Source: Rhodoferax sp. TH121
GTDB lineage: Bacteria > Pseudomonadota > Gammaproteobacteria > Burkholderiales > Burkholderiaceae_C
NCBI RefSeq assembly: GCF_002251855.1
Contig: NZ_NOXW01000018.1
Coordinates: forward strand, 124,001-188,000
Length of the DNA: 64,000 nucleotides
Reading direction: 5' to 3'
The notes below the pieces were generated by a model, which was given only the letters and a program-made list of their open reading frames with translations, did not search any database and was not told where the DNA came from. The position numbers and the translations under genes are program-made. Of the stretch, positions 43,838 to 51,931 are shown piece after piece (the first letter of the stretch is position 1; each line of letters opens with the position of its first letter).

Positions 43838-45199
43838 ATGTCAGGCGGTCGCTCCCTTCAACTGCGCCTGCTGGTGCTGCTGTCGGTCTCGCTGACGGTG
43901 GTGTGGCTGTCCGTGGCGGTGTGGACCTGGGTGGACGCGCGCCACGAAGTCGATGAGCTCATGGACAGCCACCTGGCCCAGGCCGCCGCCATCCTGGTGG
44001 TGCAGCCGCTGGACTTGGAGGACGACGCCGTGGCCGATGCTCCCGCCCTGCACAAGTACAACGCGCGGGTCGCGTTCCAGGTGTTCCACGAGGGCACGCT
44101 GGTCATGCGTTCTGCCAATGCTGGCGCCGAGCCTCTGAGTCGGCAACGCCGGGGATTCGACACCGTGCGTCTCGGTAACGAACGTTGGCGGGTGTTTGCC
44201 ACGCGGGGGGCTGAGAGCGATGTGCAGGTGTACGTGGGCGAGCAAATCGACTCGCGCAATGACATCGTTTGGGCTATGTTGCGCGGCATGTTGCTGCCCA
44301 TGGCCCTGGCATTGCCCGTACTGGCCGCCTTGTTGTGGTGGGCGGTGCAGCGGGCACTGGTGCCGTTGCGCACCCTGAGCCACACCCTGCGCCAACGTGC
44401 GCCCGATGCCCTGAATCCGGTGATGGTGCCCGATGTTCCCACCGAGATGCAGCCACTGGTGGCCGAACTCAACGGTCTGCTGGCTCGCATCGAACGCATG
44501 GTGCAAAGCGAGCGCCGCTTTACCGCCGATGCTGCGCATGAACTGCGCACGCCGATTGCCGCCATCCGTGCCCAGGCCCAGGTCGCTCTGGGCGCTGGGG
44601 ACGATGCTGCAGAGCGCAACCATGCCCTGCAAACTACGCTGGCCGGGTGCGATCGGGCTGCGCATTTGGTAGACCAGTTGCTGGCACTGGCCCGCCTGGA
44701 TGCCGGGGCCACCATACCGGCTGCCGACGCCTGCGATTTGCGCGCCCTGGCCCGCGAGGTGGCGGCCGATCTCGCACCTGCGGCTTTGGAGCGCGGGCAA
44801 GACCTGGAGTTGGAGGATGGCGGCAGCGATGTGGACCGTGATGCGACCTGCGTAGTGTCTGCCCCCGCGGCCTGGCTGCTGATGTTGCTGCGCAACCTGC
44901 TGGACAACGCGCTGCGCTACAGCCCGGACGGTGCGCGTGTGCAGGTGCGGGTGGCCAACACGGCTGGGCCGGTGGTGCTGGAGGTGCATGACAGCGGCCC
45001 CGGGATGGCTGAGGCCGACCTGCAGCGCCTTGGCGAGCGGTTTTTCCGAGTGCTGGGGCACACCCAGAGCGGCAGTGGCCTGGGCTGGTCCATCGTGCGC
45101 CGGATTGCCGAGGTGACGGGGGCCGAGGTGACCGTGCAGCGTTCGGCGCTGCTGGGTGGGCTGCAGGTGCGGGTGGTTTGGCCTGGCCTGCGAAAATAG
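43838..45199 (+). CDS. sensor histidine kinase (QseC-like)
   Basis: 453 residues from ATG 43838 (TTG 43832 possible). Two membrane helices (about 7-32 and 148-170) enclose a ~115-residue periplasmic sensor. The phospho-accepting His234 is in DAAHELRTP. ATPase boxes include NLLDNALRYSP, DSGPGM and GSGLGWSIV. Partner of the upstream regulator; the cue may concern redox or electron-acceptor state, given the adjacent cytochromes (inference). Confidence 0.92.
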   Translation: MSGGRSLQLRLLVLLSVSLTVVWLSVAVWTWVDARHEVDELMDSHLAQAAAILVVQPLDLEDDAVADAPALHKYNARVAFQVFHEGTLVMRSANAGAEPLSRQRRGFDTVRLGNERWRVFATRGAESDVQVYVGEQIDSRNDIVWAMLRGMLLPMALALPVLAALLWWAVQRALVPLRTLSHTLRQRAPDALNPVMVPDVPTEMQPLVAELNGLLARIERMVQSERRFTADAAHELRTPIAAIRAQAQVALGAGDDAAERNHALQTTLAGCDRAAHLVDQLLALARLDAGATIPAADACDLRALAREVAADLAPAALERGQDLELEDGGSDVDRDATCVVSAPAAWLLMLLRNLLDNALRYSPDGARVQVRVANTAGPVVLEVHDSGPGMAEADLQRLGERFFRVLGHTQSGSGLGWSIVRRIAEVTGAEVTVQRSALLGGLQVRVVWPGLRK

Positions 45200-45203
45200 G
45201 CGG

Positions 45204-45638
45204 ATGCAAATTCAAAAAATTCTGGTGCCCGTGGGCGCTCTGGTGCTGGCCGTGGCGGGTTATCGGGCCTACGGTTGGCAAGGTCTGGCCTTGGTGGCGG
45301 GCGGCTTGGTGATGTGGCAGCTGTTGCACTTCACGCGCATGCTGCAAATCCTCAAGAAGGCGGCCAACCGCCCCATCGGCCACGTGGACAGTGCCGTCAT
45401 GCTGCATTCCAAACTGGCCGCCGGCCAGCCCCTGTTGCATGTGGTGGCCCTGACCCGCGCGCTGGGCCAGCTGGAGTCGCCCAAGGACACTCAGCCCGAG
45501 CGCTACCGCTGGACCGACACGGCCCAGTCCAGCGTCCTGTGTGTGTTCCAGGACGGCAAGCTGCAGAGCTGGGAGCTGACGCGCCCGGCAGGTGGGGCCC
45601 TGGCGGACCCCGCCGGACCGGGTGCTTTGGCCCCGTAA
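45204..45638 (+). CDS. conserved membrane protein of unknown function
   Basis: 144 residues from ATG 45204, 4 bp after the kinase. Two N-terminal hydrophobic helices (about 5-21 and 24-41) are followed by a soluble domain (RYRWTDTAQSSVLCVFQDGKLQSWELTRP). Homologues in Burkholderiales are sometimes labelled glycerate kinase, which this size and sequence do not support. Confidence 0.6.
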   Translation: MQIQKILVPVGALVLAVAGYRAYGWQGLALVAGGLVMWQLLHFTRMLQILKKAANRPIGHVDSAVMLHSKLAAGQPLLHVVALTRALGQLESPKDTQPERYRWTDTAQSSVLCVFQDGKLQSWELTRPAGGALADPAGPGALAP

Positions 45639-45687
45639 AATCGCTTTTTCTGCCAGCTGTGCAGCCCACCCCAACAAGGACACCCCG

Positions 45688-46626
45688 ATGAGCGTACTTC
45701 CTCCCTCTATGTCGGACCGCGACGGAAAAATCTGGATGGATGGCCAGATGGTCGAATGGCGCGATGCCAAGATCCACGTGCTGAGCCACACCCTGCACTA
45801 CGGCTGCGGCGCTTTCGAGGGCGTGCGCGCCTACAACACCGTCAACGGCCCCGCCATCTTCCGCCTGGAAGAGCACACCGAACGCCTGTTCAACAGCGCC
45901 AAGATTCTGCGCATGAAGATCCCGTTCACCAAGGAACAGGTGAATGAAGCCCAGTGCGCCGTGATCCGCGAAAACAAGCTGGAATCCGGCTACCTGCGTC
46001 CGCTGACCTGGATCGGCGACAAGAAGCTGGGCGTGTCCCCCAAGGGCAACACCATCCACCTCATGGTTGCCGCCTGGCCCTGGGGCGCCTACCTGGGCGA
46101 AGAAGGCATGAAGCGCGGCATCCGCGTCAAGACCAGCAGCTACACCCGCCACCACGTCAACATCACCATGACGCAGGCCAAGGCGGTGAGCAACTACACC
46201 AACTCCATCCTGGCTAACATGGAAGCCACCGATGACGGCTACGACGAAGCCCTGTTGCTCGACAGCTCCGGTTTTGTGTCCGAAGGCGCTGGCGAAAACA
46301 TCTTCGTCATCAAGAACGGCGTGATCTACACCCCCGACCTGTCGGCCGGTGCCCTGAACGGCATCACGCGCAACACCGTGTTCCACATCGCCAAAGACCT
46401 GGGTCTGGAAATCGTGCAAAAGCGCATCACGCGCGACGAGGTCTACATCGCCGACGAAGCTTTCTTCACCGGCACCGCCGCTGAAGTGACCCCCATCCGT
46501 GAGCTGGACCGCATCGAACTCGGTGCCGGTAGCCGCGGCCCGATCACCGAGAAGATCCAGACGGCATTCTTTGACATCGTCAATGGCCGCAATCCGAAAT
46601 ACGCCCACTGGCTCACGAAAGTCTGA
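45688..46626 (+). CDS. ilvE: branched-chain amino-acid aminotransferase
   Basis: 312 residues from ATG 45688 (AAGGA about 8-12 bases upstream). Fold-type IV PLP enzyme. Start-site HVLSHTLHYGCGAFEGVRAY, PLP lysine Lys165 in TQAKAVSNY, and the family motif YDEALLLD...VSEGAGENIF are present. It transfers the amino group to and from Leu, Ile and Val. Confidence 0.95.
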   Translation: MSVLPPSMSDRDGKIWMDGQMVEWRDAKIHVLSHTLHYGCGAFEGVRAYNTVNGPAIFRLEEHTERLFNSAKILRMKIPFTKEQVNEAQCAVIRENKLESGYLRPLTWIGDKKLGVSPKGNTIHLMVAAWPWGAYLGEEGMKRGIRVKTSSYTRHHVNITMTQAKAVSNYTNSILANMEATDDGYDEALLLDSSGFVSEGAGENIFVIKNGVIYTPDLSAGALNGITRNTVFHIAKDLGLEIVQKRITRDEVYIADEAFFTGTAAEVTPIRELDRIELGAGSRGPITEKIQTAFFDIVNGRNPKYAHWLTKV

Positions 46627-46631
46627 TCACC

Positions 46632-46838
46632 ATGACCCAAGCAGTTGTTGAACTCCTGGCCAAGGACCTGAACCATCAGGGCGGCGTGTTTTGCCCCAGC
46701 CCTGTGGCTGGCATGCAGACCTGGAACACCCACCCCAAGGTCTACCTGGACGTAGCCCGCACCGGTGAAGCCAAGTGCCCCTACTGTGGCACCGTTTACA
46801 AGCTGAAAGACGGCGAGCACTTCGCTGCAGGCCACTAG
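46632..46838 (+). CDS. zinc-finger CHCC domain protein
   Basis: 68 residues, 5 bp after ilvE. Metal ligands Cys21 (GGVFCPSP), His34 (NTHPKVY) and Cys49/Cys52 (AKCPYCG) form the CHCC zinc site also found in the NDUFS6-type subunit of complex I. The pairing of this gene with ilvE is common in Burkholderiales. The exact role is unknown. Confidence 0.88.
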   Translation: MTQAVVELLAKDLNHQGGVFCPSPVAGMQTWNTHPKVYLDVARTGEAKCPYCGTVYKLKDGEHFAAGH

Positions 46839-46844
46839 GCGTGC

Positions 46845-46942
46845 AGGTGGCCCCAGGGCAGGCCGCAGCGGAACCGGCTTTGCCGGGCCGCCAGCGGCGC
46901 CCCCTTGAGGGGGAGGCGGCCGCGGGCTGCTTCGGGGGGGAG
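46845..46942 (-). repeat. GC-rich hairpin-forming repeat (family C) at the waaF start
   Basis: On the minus strand it reads ...GCCGCCTCCCCCTCAAGGGG, GCGCCGCTGGCGGCCCGGC, AAAGCCGG.... Internal hairpins include CCCCCT/AGGGGG and CCGGC-TTT-GCCGG. Only one copy is in the window. I believe similar blocks recur in Comamonadaceae, but this needs a genome search. Its plus-strand edge GGGGGGGAG forms the likely waaF ribosome binding site. Confidence 0.45.
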
Positions 46943-46948
46943 TCATTG

Positions 46949-47935
46949 GTGATCGCGCCCCAATGGATAGGGGATGCGGTGATGACCGAGCCGTTGATGC
47001 GCCGCCTGCAGGCGCGCGGTGAGCGACTCACGGTGGGAGCGCTACCCTGGGTGGCGCCGGTGTATCGGGCCATGCCGCAAGTGGCCGAAGTGATCGAGTT
47101 TCCCTTCGCCCATGGCGGCTTGCAGTGGGCTGGGCGTCGCGCCATGGCCAAGGCGCTGCGGGGTCGCTTTGATGCCGCCTATGTCTGCCCCAACTCCCTC
47201 AAAAGCGCCCTGATCCCCTGGTGGGCCGGTGTTCCCCGACGTGTGGGTTACTCAGGAGAGAGCCGCTGGGGCCTGATCAACCCGCGCCTGCCCAATCCGC
47301 CCGAGGGCGAGCGTCCGCCCATGGTGGCGTTTTACTCCGCCCTCAGTGGCGAGACCGGCCTGGACGCTGACCGGCCTCAACTGCAACTGACCCCCGGCGC
47401 TGCGGATCAGGCACTGGCCGCGCAGGGGCTGTCAGCCCACGGCTTTTATGTGATGGCGCCCGGCGCCGAGTACGGCCCGGCCAAGCGCTGGCCAGCGGCC
47501 CACTTTGCCACGCTGGCCAGCCAGCTGGCCTTGCCGGTGCTGCTGCTGGGCTCGGGCAAAGATGCTGCAGTGTGTGCCGAAATTGCCAGTGCCGTGAACG
47601 CCAGTCAGCCCGGCCAATGCGTGGACTTGGCCGGGAAAACCTCGCTGGACCAGGCGATTGCGCTGATTGCCTCGTCCAAGGCCATGGTCAGTAACGATTC
47701 GGGCCTGATGCACGTGGCTGCCGCCTTTGGCGTGCCGCAGGTGGCGGTGTTTGGGTCGTCCAGCCCGCTGCACACGCCGCCACTCAGCGACCGGGCTACC
47801 GTACTCTGGCTCAAGAACGACCCCAGCTACCAGCCGCCGCTGGACTGCGCCCCCTGCTTTGCGCGCGACTGCCCGCTGGGCCACACGCGCTGCCTGAACG
47901 ACATCACACCGGCCAGGGTGCTATCGGCTTTATAG
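46949..47935 (+). CDS. waaF: lipopolysaccharide heptosyltransferase II
   Basis: 328 residues from GTG 46949; TTG 46946 and a far GTG at 46841 are alternatives. GT9 family: IAPQWIGDAVMTEPL start, the PGAEYGPAKRWP nucleotide-sugar motif, NDSGLMHVAAAFGVPQVAVFG, and the WaaF-specific C-terminus CAPCFARDCPLGHTRCL. It adds the second heptose to the LPS inner core. The N-terminus looks one to four residues short of the usual MxxLVIAP start because repeat DNA abuts it. The stop TAG belongs to a family A repeat. Confidence 0.88.
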   Translation: MIAPQWIGDAVMTEPLMRRLQARGERLTVGALPWVAPVYRAMPQVAEVIEFPFAHGGLQWAGRRAMAKALRGRFDAAYVCPNSLKSALIPWWAGVPRRVGYSGESRWGLINPRLPNPPEGERPPMVAFYSALSGETGLDADRPQLQLTPGAADQALAAQGLSAHGFYVMAPGAEYGPAKRWPAAHFATLASQLALPVLLLGSGKDAAVCAEIASAVNASQPGQCVDLAGKTSLDQAIALIASSKAMVSNDSGLMHVAAAFGVPQVAVFGSSSPLHTPPLSDRATVLWLKNDPSYQPPLDCAPCFARDCPLGHTRCLNDITPARVLSAL

Positions 47936-47977
47936 CTGCTTGCGCAGTATCCATGAGGGCTGGATGCCAATTTGGCG
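47920..47977 (+). repeat. dispersed repeat family A at the waaF stop
   Basis: GCTATCGGCTTTA, TAGCTGCTTGCGCAGTAT, CCATGAGGGCTGGATGCC, AATTTGGCG. A complete copy. Its TAGCTGC core provides the waaF stop codon (47933-47935) and encodes the last residues LSAL. Confidence 0.82.
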
Positions 47978-47991
47978 CTCAAACTGAGCCG

Positions 47992-48018
47992 AAAAAAAAG
48001 CCACCCGAAGGTGGCTTT
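47992..48018 (-). terminator. rho-independent terminator on the minus strand
   Basis: AAAGCCACC-CGAA-GGTGGCTTT is a 9-bp stem with a tetraloop. On the minus strand it is followed by a run of eight T (A47992-47999 on plus). A second small hairpin GTCCC-CGAA-GGGAC (48024-48037) precedes it. It should end transcripts coming from the kinase gene at 48245-48889 or from within the gap. Confidence 0.82.
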
Positions 48019-48244
48019 GTAAAGTCCCCGAAGGGACGTCGTTGGAACCTGTTGAAGGAAACCTATTGGCTGGTTTCGCTTCGATCCTTGTGAACTGTGA
48101 CAGCAGCTGGGATGAATTTTCAGCCTTGCCCGGAAAAAGCGGTATCCCCCATTCGGGTGAATTTGCAGTCTTTTTTGCAAAAAAATCGCAGTTTTTGGCC
48201 TGCGCCGCCGATTTGGGGTCGCCAAATCGCCCCAATCCTGCCGG
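48019..48244 (-). other. 226-bp gap downstream of the kinase; possible 3' UTR or small RNA
   Basis: I see no convincing protein gene here: open frames on both strands lack start signals and family resemblance. The stretch has a visible drop in GC, two TTTTTTTGCAAAAAA-like blocks (about 48170-48187) and two tetraloop hairpins at its minus-strand end. It may be the 3' untranslated region of the kinase mRNA or an independent small RNA. Confidence 0.25.
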
Positions 48245-48889
48245 TCATCCCGAAATTGCAGCATCCGCCCGGTGCCGGCTGGCTTCAATGCGCCGTGCAT
48301 TGGGTTCGTCGGTCTGCGCCATCCACTGCAGGGCCTGTTCGCGCGTGCGGCCAAACTGCATGTGGCGTGTCAGCAGGCGTTGCTGGCGCACGGCAGGGTC
48401 TACGTCCAGGTACCAGACCTCGTCCAGCAGCGCACGTGCGCCCGCCCAGCCATCGTCTTCCAGCAGCAGGTAATTGCCCTCGGCAATGACCAGGGGAATG
48501 TCGTGCGCAATGGGAATGGCACCCGCAATCGGCTCTTCCAGGGCGCGGTTGAAGTCGGGGGCATAGACCGTTTCCCCTGCGGGTTGGTGACGAATGCGCT
48601 GCAAGAGGGCGATGAAGCCCGCGCTGTCAAAGGTGTCGGGAGCACCCTTGCGCTGGGCGCGGCCCAGGCGTTCCAGCTCGGCCTGCGCTAGGTGGAAACC
48701 GTCCATGGGCAGGTACTGGCTCTGACCGGCGTTTTGCGCCTGCAATGCTTGGGCCAAGGTGGATTTGCCGGCCCCCGGTGGCGCCACGATGCCCAGCACC
48801 TTGCGCTGCCCGGTGGCGAGCAGGGCGCTTAGGCGCTGCTGGGTATCAGCGGGGGATAAAAAAAGTACCGATGGCTTAGGGTTTTCCAT
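48245..48889 (-). CDS. frcK: fructose-transport-associated kinase (FrcK-like, PanK/uridine-kinase fold)
   Basis: 214 residues from the ATG at 48889. P-loop APPGAGKST (36-44), then YLPMDGFHLAQAELERLG and a C-terminal MAQTDEPNARRIEASR motif shared with nucleoside-kinase-like sugar kinases. In rhizobial frcBCAK clusters the kinase accompanies the fructose ABC transporter. Here it is divergent from frcB, 133 bp away. Substrate (fructose or another sugar) is inferred from context. Confidence 0.75.
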   Translation of the reverse strand: MENPKPSVLFLSPADTQQRLSALLATGQRKVLGIVAPPGAGKSTLAQALQAQNAGQSQYLPMDGFHLAQAELERLGRAQRKGAPDTFDSAGFIALLQRIRHQPAGETVYAPDFNRALEEPIAGAIPIAHDIPLVIAEGNYLLLEDDGWAGARALLDEVWYLDVDPAVRQQRLLTRHMQFGRTREQALQWMAQTDEPNARRIEASRHRADAAISG

Positions 48890-48901
48890 AATTAAAGTAA
48901 C

Positions 48902-48931
48902 TTGATTTAAATAAATGAATGGAACTATAGT
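48902..48931 (+). promoter_or_regulatory. putative promoter of the frcBCA operon
   Basis: TTGATT (48902-48907) and TATAGT (48926-48931), 18 bp apart, lie in an AT-rich island. Directly upstream, AAGT-A-ACTT and ATTTAAAT are small dyads that could be operators for the ROK regulator. The leader also contains CAGGGG-CCTGTT-CCCCTG (48962-48979), a possible hairpin before the ribosome binding site AGGAG (49011-49015). Confidence 0.45.
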
Positions 48932-49022
48932 CCAGCCACGCCGTGAGAGAGCGTACTTTCCCAGGGGCCTGTTCCCCTGACCAACCAGCACAAAAAGGTC
49001 GCGCAGACCGAGGAGAACCCTG

Positions 49023-50009
49023 ATGAAGAAGTCCACCCCCCTGATCTTGTCCGCATTGGCTTTGGCCGCATCCAGCGCCTTCGCGGCCGGTGAGCCCGTG
49101 ATTGGCCTGATCACCAAAACCGAGACCAACCCCTTTTTCGTGAAGATGAAGGAAGGCGCTGAAGCTGAAGCCAAGAAACTGGGCGCCAAGCTGATGAGCG
49201 CTTCGGGCAAAAAAGACGGCGACACCGCTTCGCAAATCGCCGCGATCGAGAACATGACCGCACGCGGCGCCAAGACCATCCTGATCACCTCCTCTGGCGA
49301 TGCCATCCTGCCCGCCGTGAAAAAGGCCCAGGAAAAAGGCGTGCAAGTGATCGCGCTGGATAGCCCCTTTGAAGGCGCTGACGCCCTGTTTGCCACCGAC
49401 AACTACAAGGCCGGCGAGCTGATCGGCCAATACGCCAAGGCCGCCCTCGGAGGCAAGCCCGCCAAGATCGCCATGCTGGACCTGTTTCCCGGCCACCCCG
49501 TGGGTGCCCAACGCCACAACGGTTTCATGAAGGGCTTCGGTCTGCAAGCCAACGACGCCAAATCCAATGAACTGTCCAAGACTGCGGAAACCGTGTGCGC
49601 GGCCGATACCGACGGTAATCAGGCCAAGGGCCAAACAGCGATGGAAAACTGCCTGCAGAAGGACCCCGCCATCAATGTGGTCTACACCATCAACGAACCC
49701 GCCGCTGCCGGTGCGTACAACGCGTTGAAGAAGGCTGGCAAGGAAAAAGGCGTGTTGATCGTGTCGGTGGATGGCGGTTGCGCTGGCATTGCCGACGTGG
49801 GCAAGGGTGTGATTGCCGCGACCTCGCAGCAATACCCGCTGAAGATGGCCGCCATGGGCGTGGCCGCGGGTGTGGACTATGCCAAGGGTGGCAAAAAAGC
49901 CTCTGGCTACGTGGACACCGGTGTGACCCTGATTGCAGGCAAGGCCGTGGCCGGTGTGGACAGCAAGGATGTGAAGACCGGCACAGACCTGTGCTGGGGC
50001 AAGAAGTAA
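49023..50009 (+). CDS. frcB: sugar ABC transporter substrate-binding protein (FrcB-like)
   Basis: 328 residues, signal peptide about 1-22 (...AFAAG). Type-I periplasmic binding fold of the ribose/fructose group: PVIGLITKTETNPFFVKMKEGA, TSSGDAILPAVKKAQEKGVQVIALD, VSVDGGCAGIADV. Long and FrcB-like rather than RbsB-like. It captures the sugar in the periplasm for FrcC/FrcA. A strong ribosome binding site suggests high expression. Confidence 0.85.
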   Translation: MKKSTPLILSALALAASSAFAAGEPVIGLITKTETNPFFVKMKEGAEAEAKKLGAKLMSASGKKDGDTASQIAAIENMTARGAKTILITSSGDAILPAVKKAQEKGVQVIALDSPFEGADALFATDNYKAGELIGQYAKAALGGKPAKIAMLDLFPGHPVGAQRHNGFMKGFGLQANDAKSNELSKTAETVCAADTDGNQAKGQTAMENCLQKDPAINVVYTINEPAAAGAYNALKKAGKEKGVLIVSVDGGCAGIADVGKGVIAATSQQYPLKMAAMGVAAGVDYAKGGKKASGYVDTGVTLIAGKAVAGVDSKDVKTGTDLCWGKK

Positions 50010-50019
50010 GTTGTCTCCA

Positions 50020-50041
50020 GGCTGGCACGCCGGTGCCAGCC
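50020..50041 (+). promoter_or_regulatory. mRNA-stabilising stem-loop after frcB
   Basis: GGCTGGCAC-GCCG-GTGCCAGCC is a perfect 9-bp stem with a four-base loop, 10 bp after the frcB stop and without a T-run. Such hairpins between a binding-protein gene and its permease gene protect the upstream mRNA and raise its level relative to the downstream genes. Confidence 0.6.
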
Positions 50042-50140
50042 TCTGCGGGGTCCGGTGTGCGTTGCGGCGTTCACCGGGCCCTTGCAACCGTTTCGATCTC
50101 CCGTTTTTCTGCGCATCTGCGCGCCAATCGGTAACTCCCC

Positions 50141-51100
50141 ATGGCTACGAATTCTTCCAAACCTATCCCGTGGGCCCTGCTGGGGCCTTGGCTGGCCCTG
50201 CTGGCAGCTTGCGTGTTCTTTGCCACGCAGTCTGATCGCTTCCTCACAGGAGAAAACCTCTCTCTGGTACTGCAGCAGGTCATGGTGGTGGGCTTGTTGG
50301 CCATCGGTCAGACCCTGATCATTCTGACCGCCGGTATCGACCTGTCCTGCGGCATGGTGATGGCGCTGGGCGGCATTGTGATGACCAAGTTCACCATGGA
50401 CCTGGGGCTTCACCCCGCCGTGGCCGTGCTGTGTGGCATTGGTGTCACCGCGGCCTTTGGTTTGCTCAACGGTCTGCTGGTCACGCGTGTCAAGCTGCCC
50501 TCCTTCATCGTGACGCTGGGCACCATGAACATAGCGTTTGCGATCACCCAGATTTACTCCGAAGCCCAAACCGTGGGCAACCTGCCCGAGAGCATGACGG
50601 TGTTGGGCAACACCTTTTCCCTGGGCGGCACCTCGGTCGCTTGGGGCACCGTAGTCATGCTGGGCATGTACCTGCTGGCCTGGCACCTGTTGCGCGACAC
50701 CGCGGCCGGACGCCACGTCTACGCAGTGGGCAACAACCCCGAGGCCGTTCGCTTGAGCGGTATTTCTGTTGAGCGTGTTTTGCTGGGTGTGTATGTCTTG
50801 GCCGGCGTGCTGTACGGCATCGCAGCGCTACTGTCTGTCGCCCGTACCGGCGTGGGTGACCCGCAAGCCGGGCAAACCGAAAACCTGGACGCCATCACTG
50901 CAGTGGTGCTGGGCGGGACCTCGCTGTTTGGTGGGCGCGGCATCATCCTAGGTTCCTTGGTCGGCGCGGTCATCGTGGGGGTGTTCCGCAACGGCCTTAC
51001 CTTGATGGATGTGGCCTCGGTCTACCAGACCCTGATCACCGGCATTCTGGTCATCCTGGCGGTGGCCGCAGACCAACTCTCACGCAAGGGAGCCCGCTGA
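50141..51100 (+). CDS. frcC: sugar ABC transporter permease (FrcC-like)
   Basis: 319 residues, RbsC/FrcC family with about 8-10 helices. Conserved segments: LIILTAGIDLSCGMVMALGG, PSFIVTLGTMNIAFAI, YAVGNNPEAVRLSGI (EAA-like loop) and TAVVLGGTSLFGGRGIILGSLVGA. It forms the inner-membrane channel. The stop overlaps frcA (TGATG). Confidence 0.87.
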   Translation: MATNSSKPIPWALLGPWLALLAACVFFATQSDRFLTGENLSLVLQQVMVVGLLAIGQTLIILTAGIDLSCGMVMALGGIVMTKFTMDLGLHPAVAVLCGIGVTAAFGLLNGLLVTRVKLPSFIVTLGTMNIAFAITQIYSEAQTVGNLPESMTVLGNTFSLGGTSVAWGTVVMLGMYLLAWHLLRDTAAGRHVYAVGNNPEAVRLSGISVERVLLGVYVLAGVLYGIAALLSVARTGVGDPQAGQTENLDAITAVVLGGTSLFGGRGIILGSLVGAVIVGVFRNGLTLMDVASVYQTLITGILVILAVAADQLSRKGAR

Positions 51101-51888
51101 TGGCTAAGCCCCAAATCATTCTCAAGGCTTCGGGCCTGGTCAAGCGCTACGGCGGCGTCACCGCGCTGGACGGGGTGGACTTTGAATTGCGTGCCGGAGA
51201 GATCCTGGCTGTCATTGGCGACAACGGTGCGGGCAAGTCCAGCCTGATCAAGGCCTTGTCGGGCGCGGTGGTGCCGGATGAGGGCAAGATGGAGCTGGAC
51301 GGCAAGCCCGTGCAGTTTCGCTCGCCCATCGACGCGCGCCGCCATGGCATCGAAACGGTCTACCAGGACTTGGCTGTGGCACCTGCCATGTCGATTGCCG
51401 AAAACCTGTTTTTGGGCCGTGAGTTGCGCCGCCCCGGTGTGTTGGGTAGTGTGTTCCGCTCCCTCGACAAAAAGAAGATGTTGGAAGAGGCCATCAGCCG
51501 GATGAATGACCTCAAGGTCGGCATCCGCTCCATGACGCAGGCGGTAGAGACGCTCTCGGGTGGTCAGCGCCAATGTGTGGCGGTGGCGCGTGCAGCGGCC
51601 TTTGCGCAGCACGTAGTCATCATGGACGAGCCCACCGCCGCATTGGGCGTGAAAGAGGGCAATATGGTGCTGGAGCTGATCCGTCGCGTGCGCGACAAGG
51701 GCCTGCCGGTCATCCTGATCAGCCACAACATGCCACATGTTTTTGAGATCGCAGACCGCATCCATATCCAGCGACTGGGCCGTCGGGCCTGCGTGGTCAA
51801 CCCCAAGGCGATCAGCATGAGCGACACCGTAGCAGTGATGACGGGCGCCAAAGCAGTGGAAGACCTGCCTGCATCCGCTTTGGCCTGA
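51100..51888 (+). CDS. frcA: sugar ABC transporter ATP-binding protein (FrcA-like)
   Basis: 262 residues with a single nucleotide-binding domain, unlike the duplicated RbsA/XylG proteins, which supports the Frc assignment. Walker A GDNGAGKSS (40-48), signature LSGGQRQ, Walker B VVIMDEPTAAL and switch His in LISHNMPHV. It energises sugar uptake. Confidence 0.87.
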   Translation: MAKPQIILKASGLVKRYGGVTALDGVDFELRAGEILAVIGDNGAGKSSLIKALSGAVVPDEGKMELDGKPVQFRSPIDARRHGIETVYQDLAVAPAMSIAENLFLGRELRRPGVLGSVFRSLDKKKMLEEAISRMNDLKVGIRSMTQAVETLSGGQRQCVAVARAAAFAQHVVIMDEPTAALGVKEGNMVLELIRRVRDKGLPVILISHNMPHVFEIADRIHIQRLGRRACVVNPKAISMSDTVAVMTGAKAVEDLPASALA

Positions 51889-51931
51889 CTCGCAGCGGGC
51901 ATCCAAAAGTTTTTGGCATGCGGGGGGCTTC

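Noticed and set aside
45204..45638. glycerate kinase label for the 144-residue protein
   Set aside because: It is far too short, has two membrane helices and no kinase motifs.
48022..48037. small hairpin GTCCC-CGAA-GGGAC as a separate terminator
   Set aside because: Only 5 bp of stem and no T-run on either strand; treated as part of the structure before the real terminator at 47992-48018.
47930..48235. 101-codon minus-strand open frame in the gap after waaF
   Set aside because: It runs straight through the terminator hairpins and the family A repeat and has no start signal.
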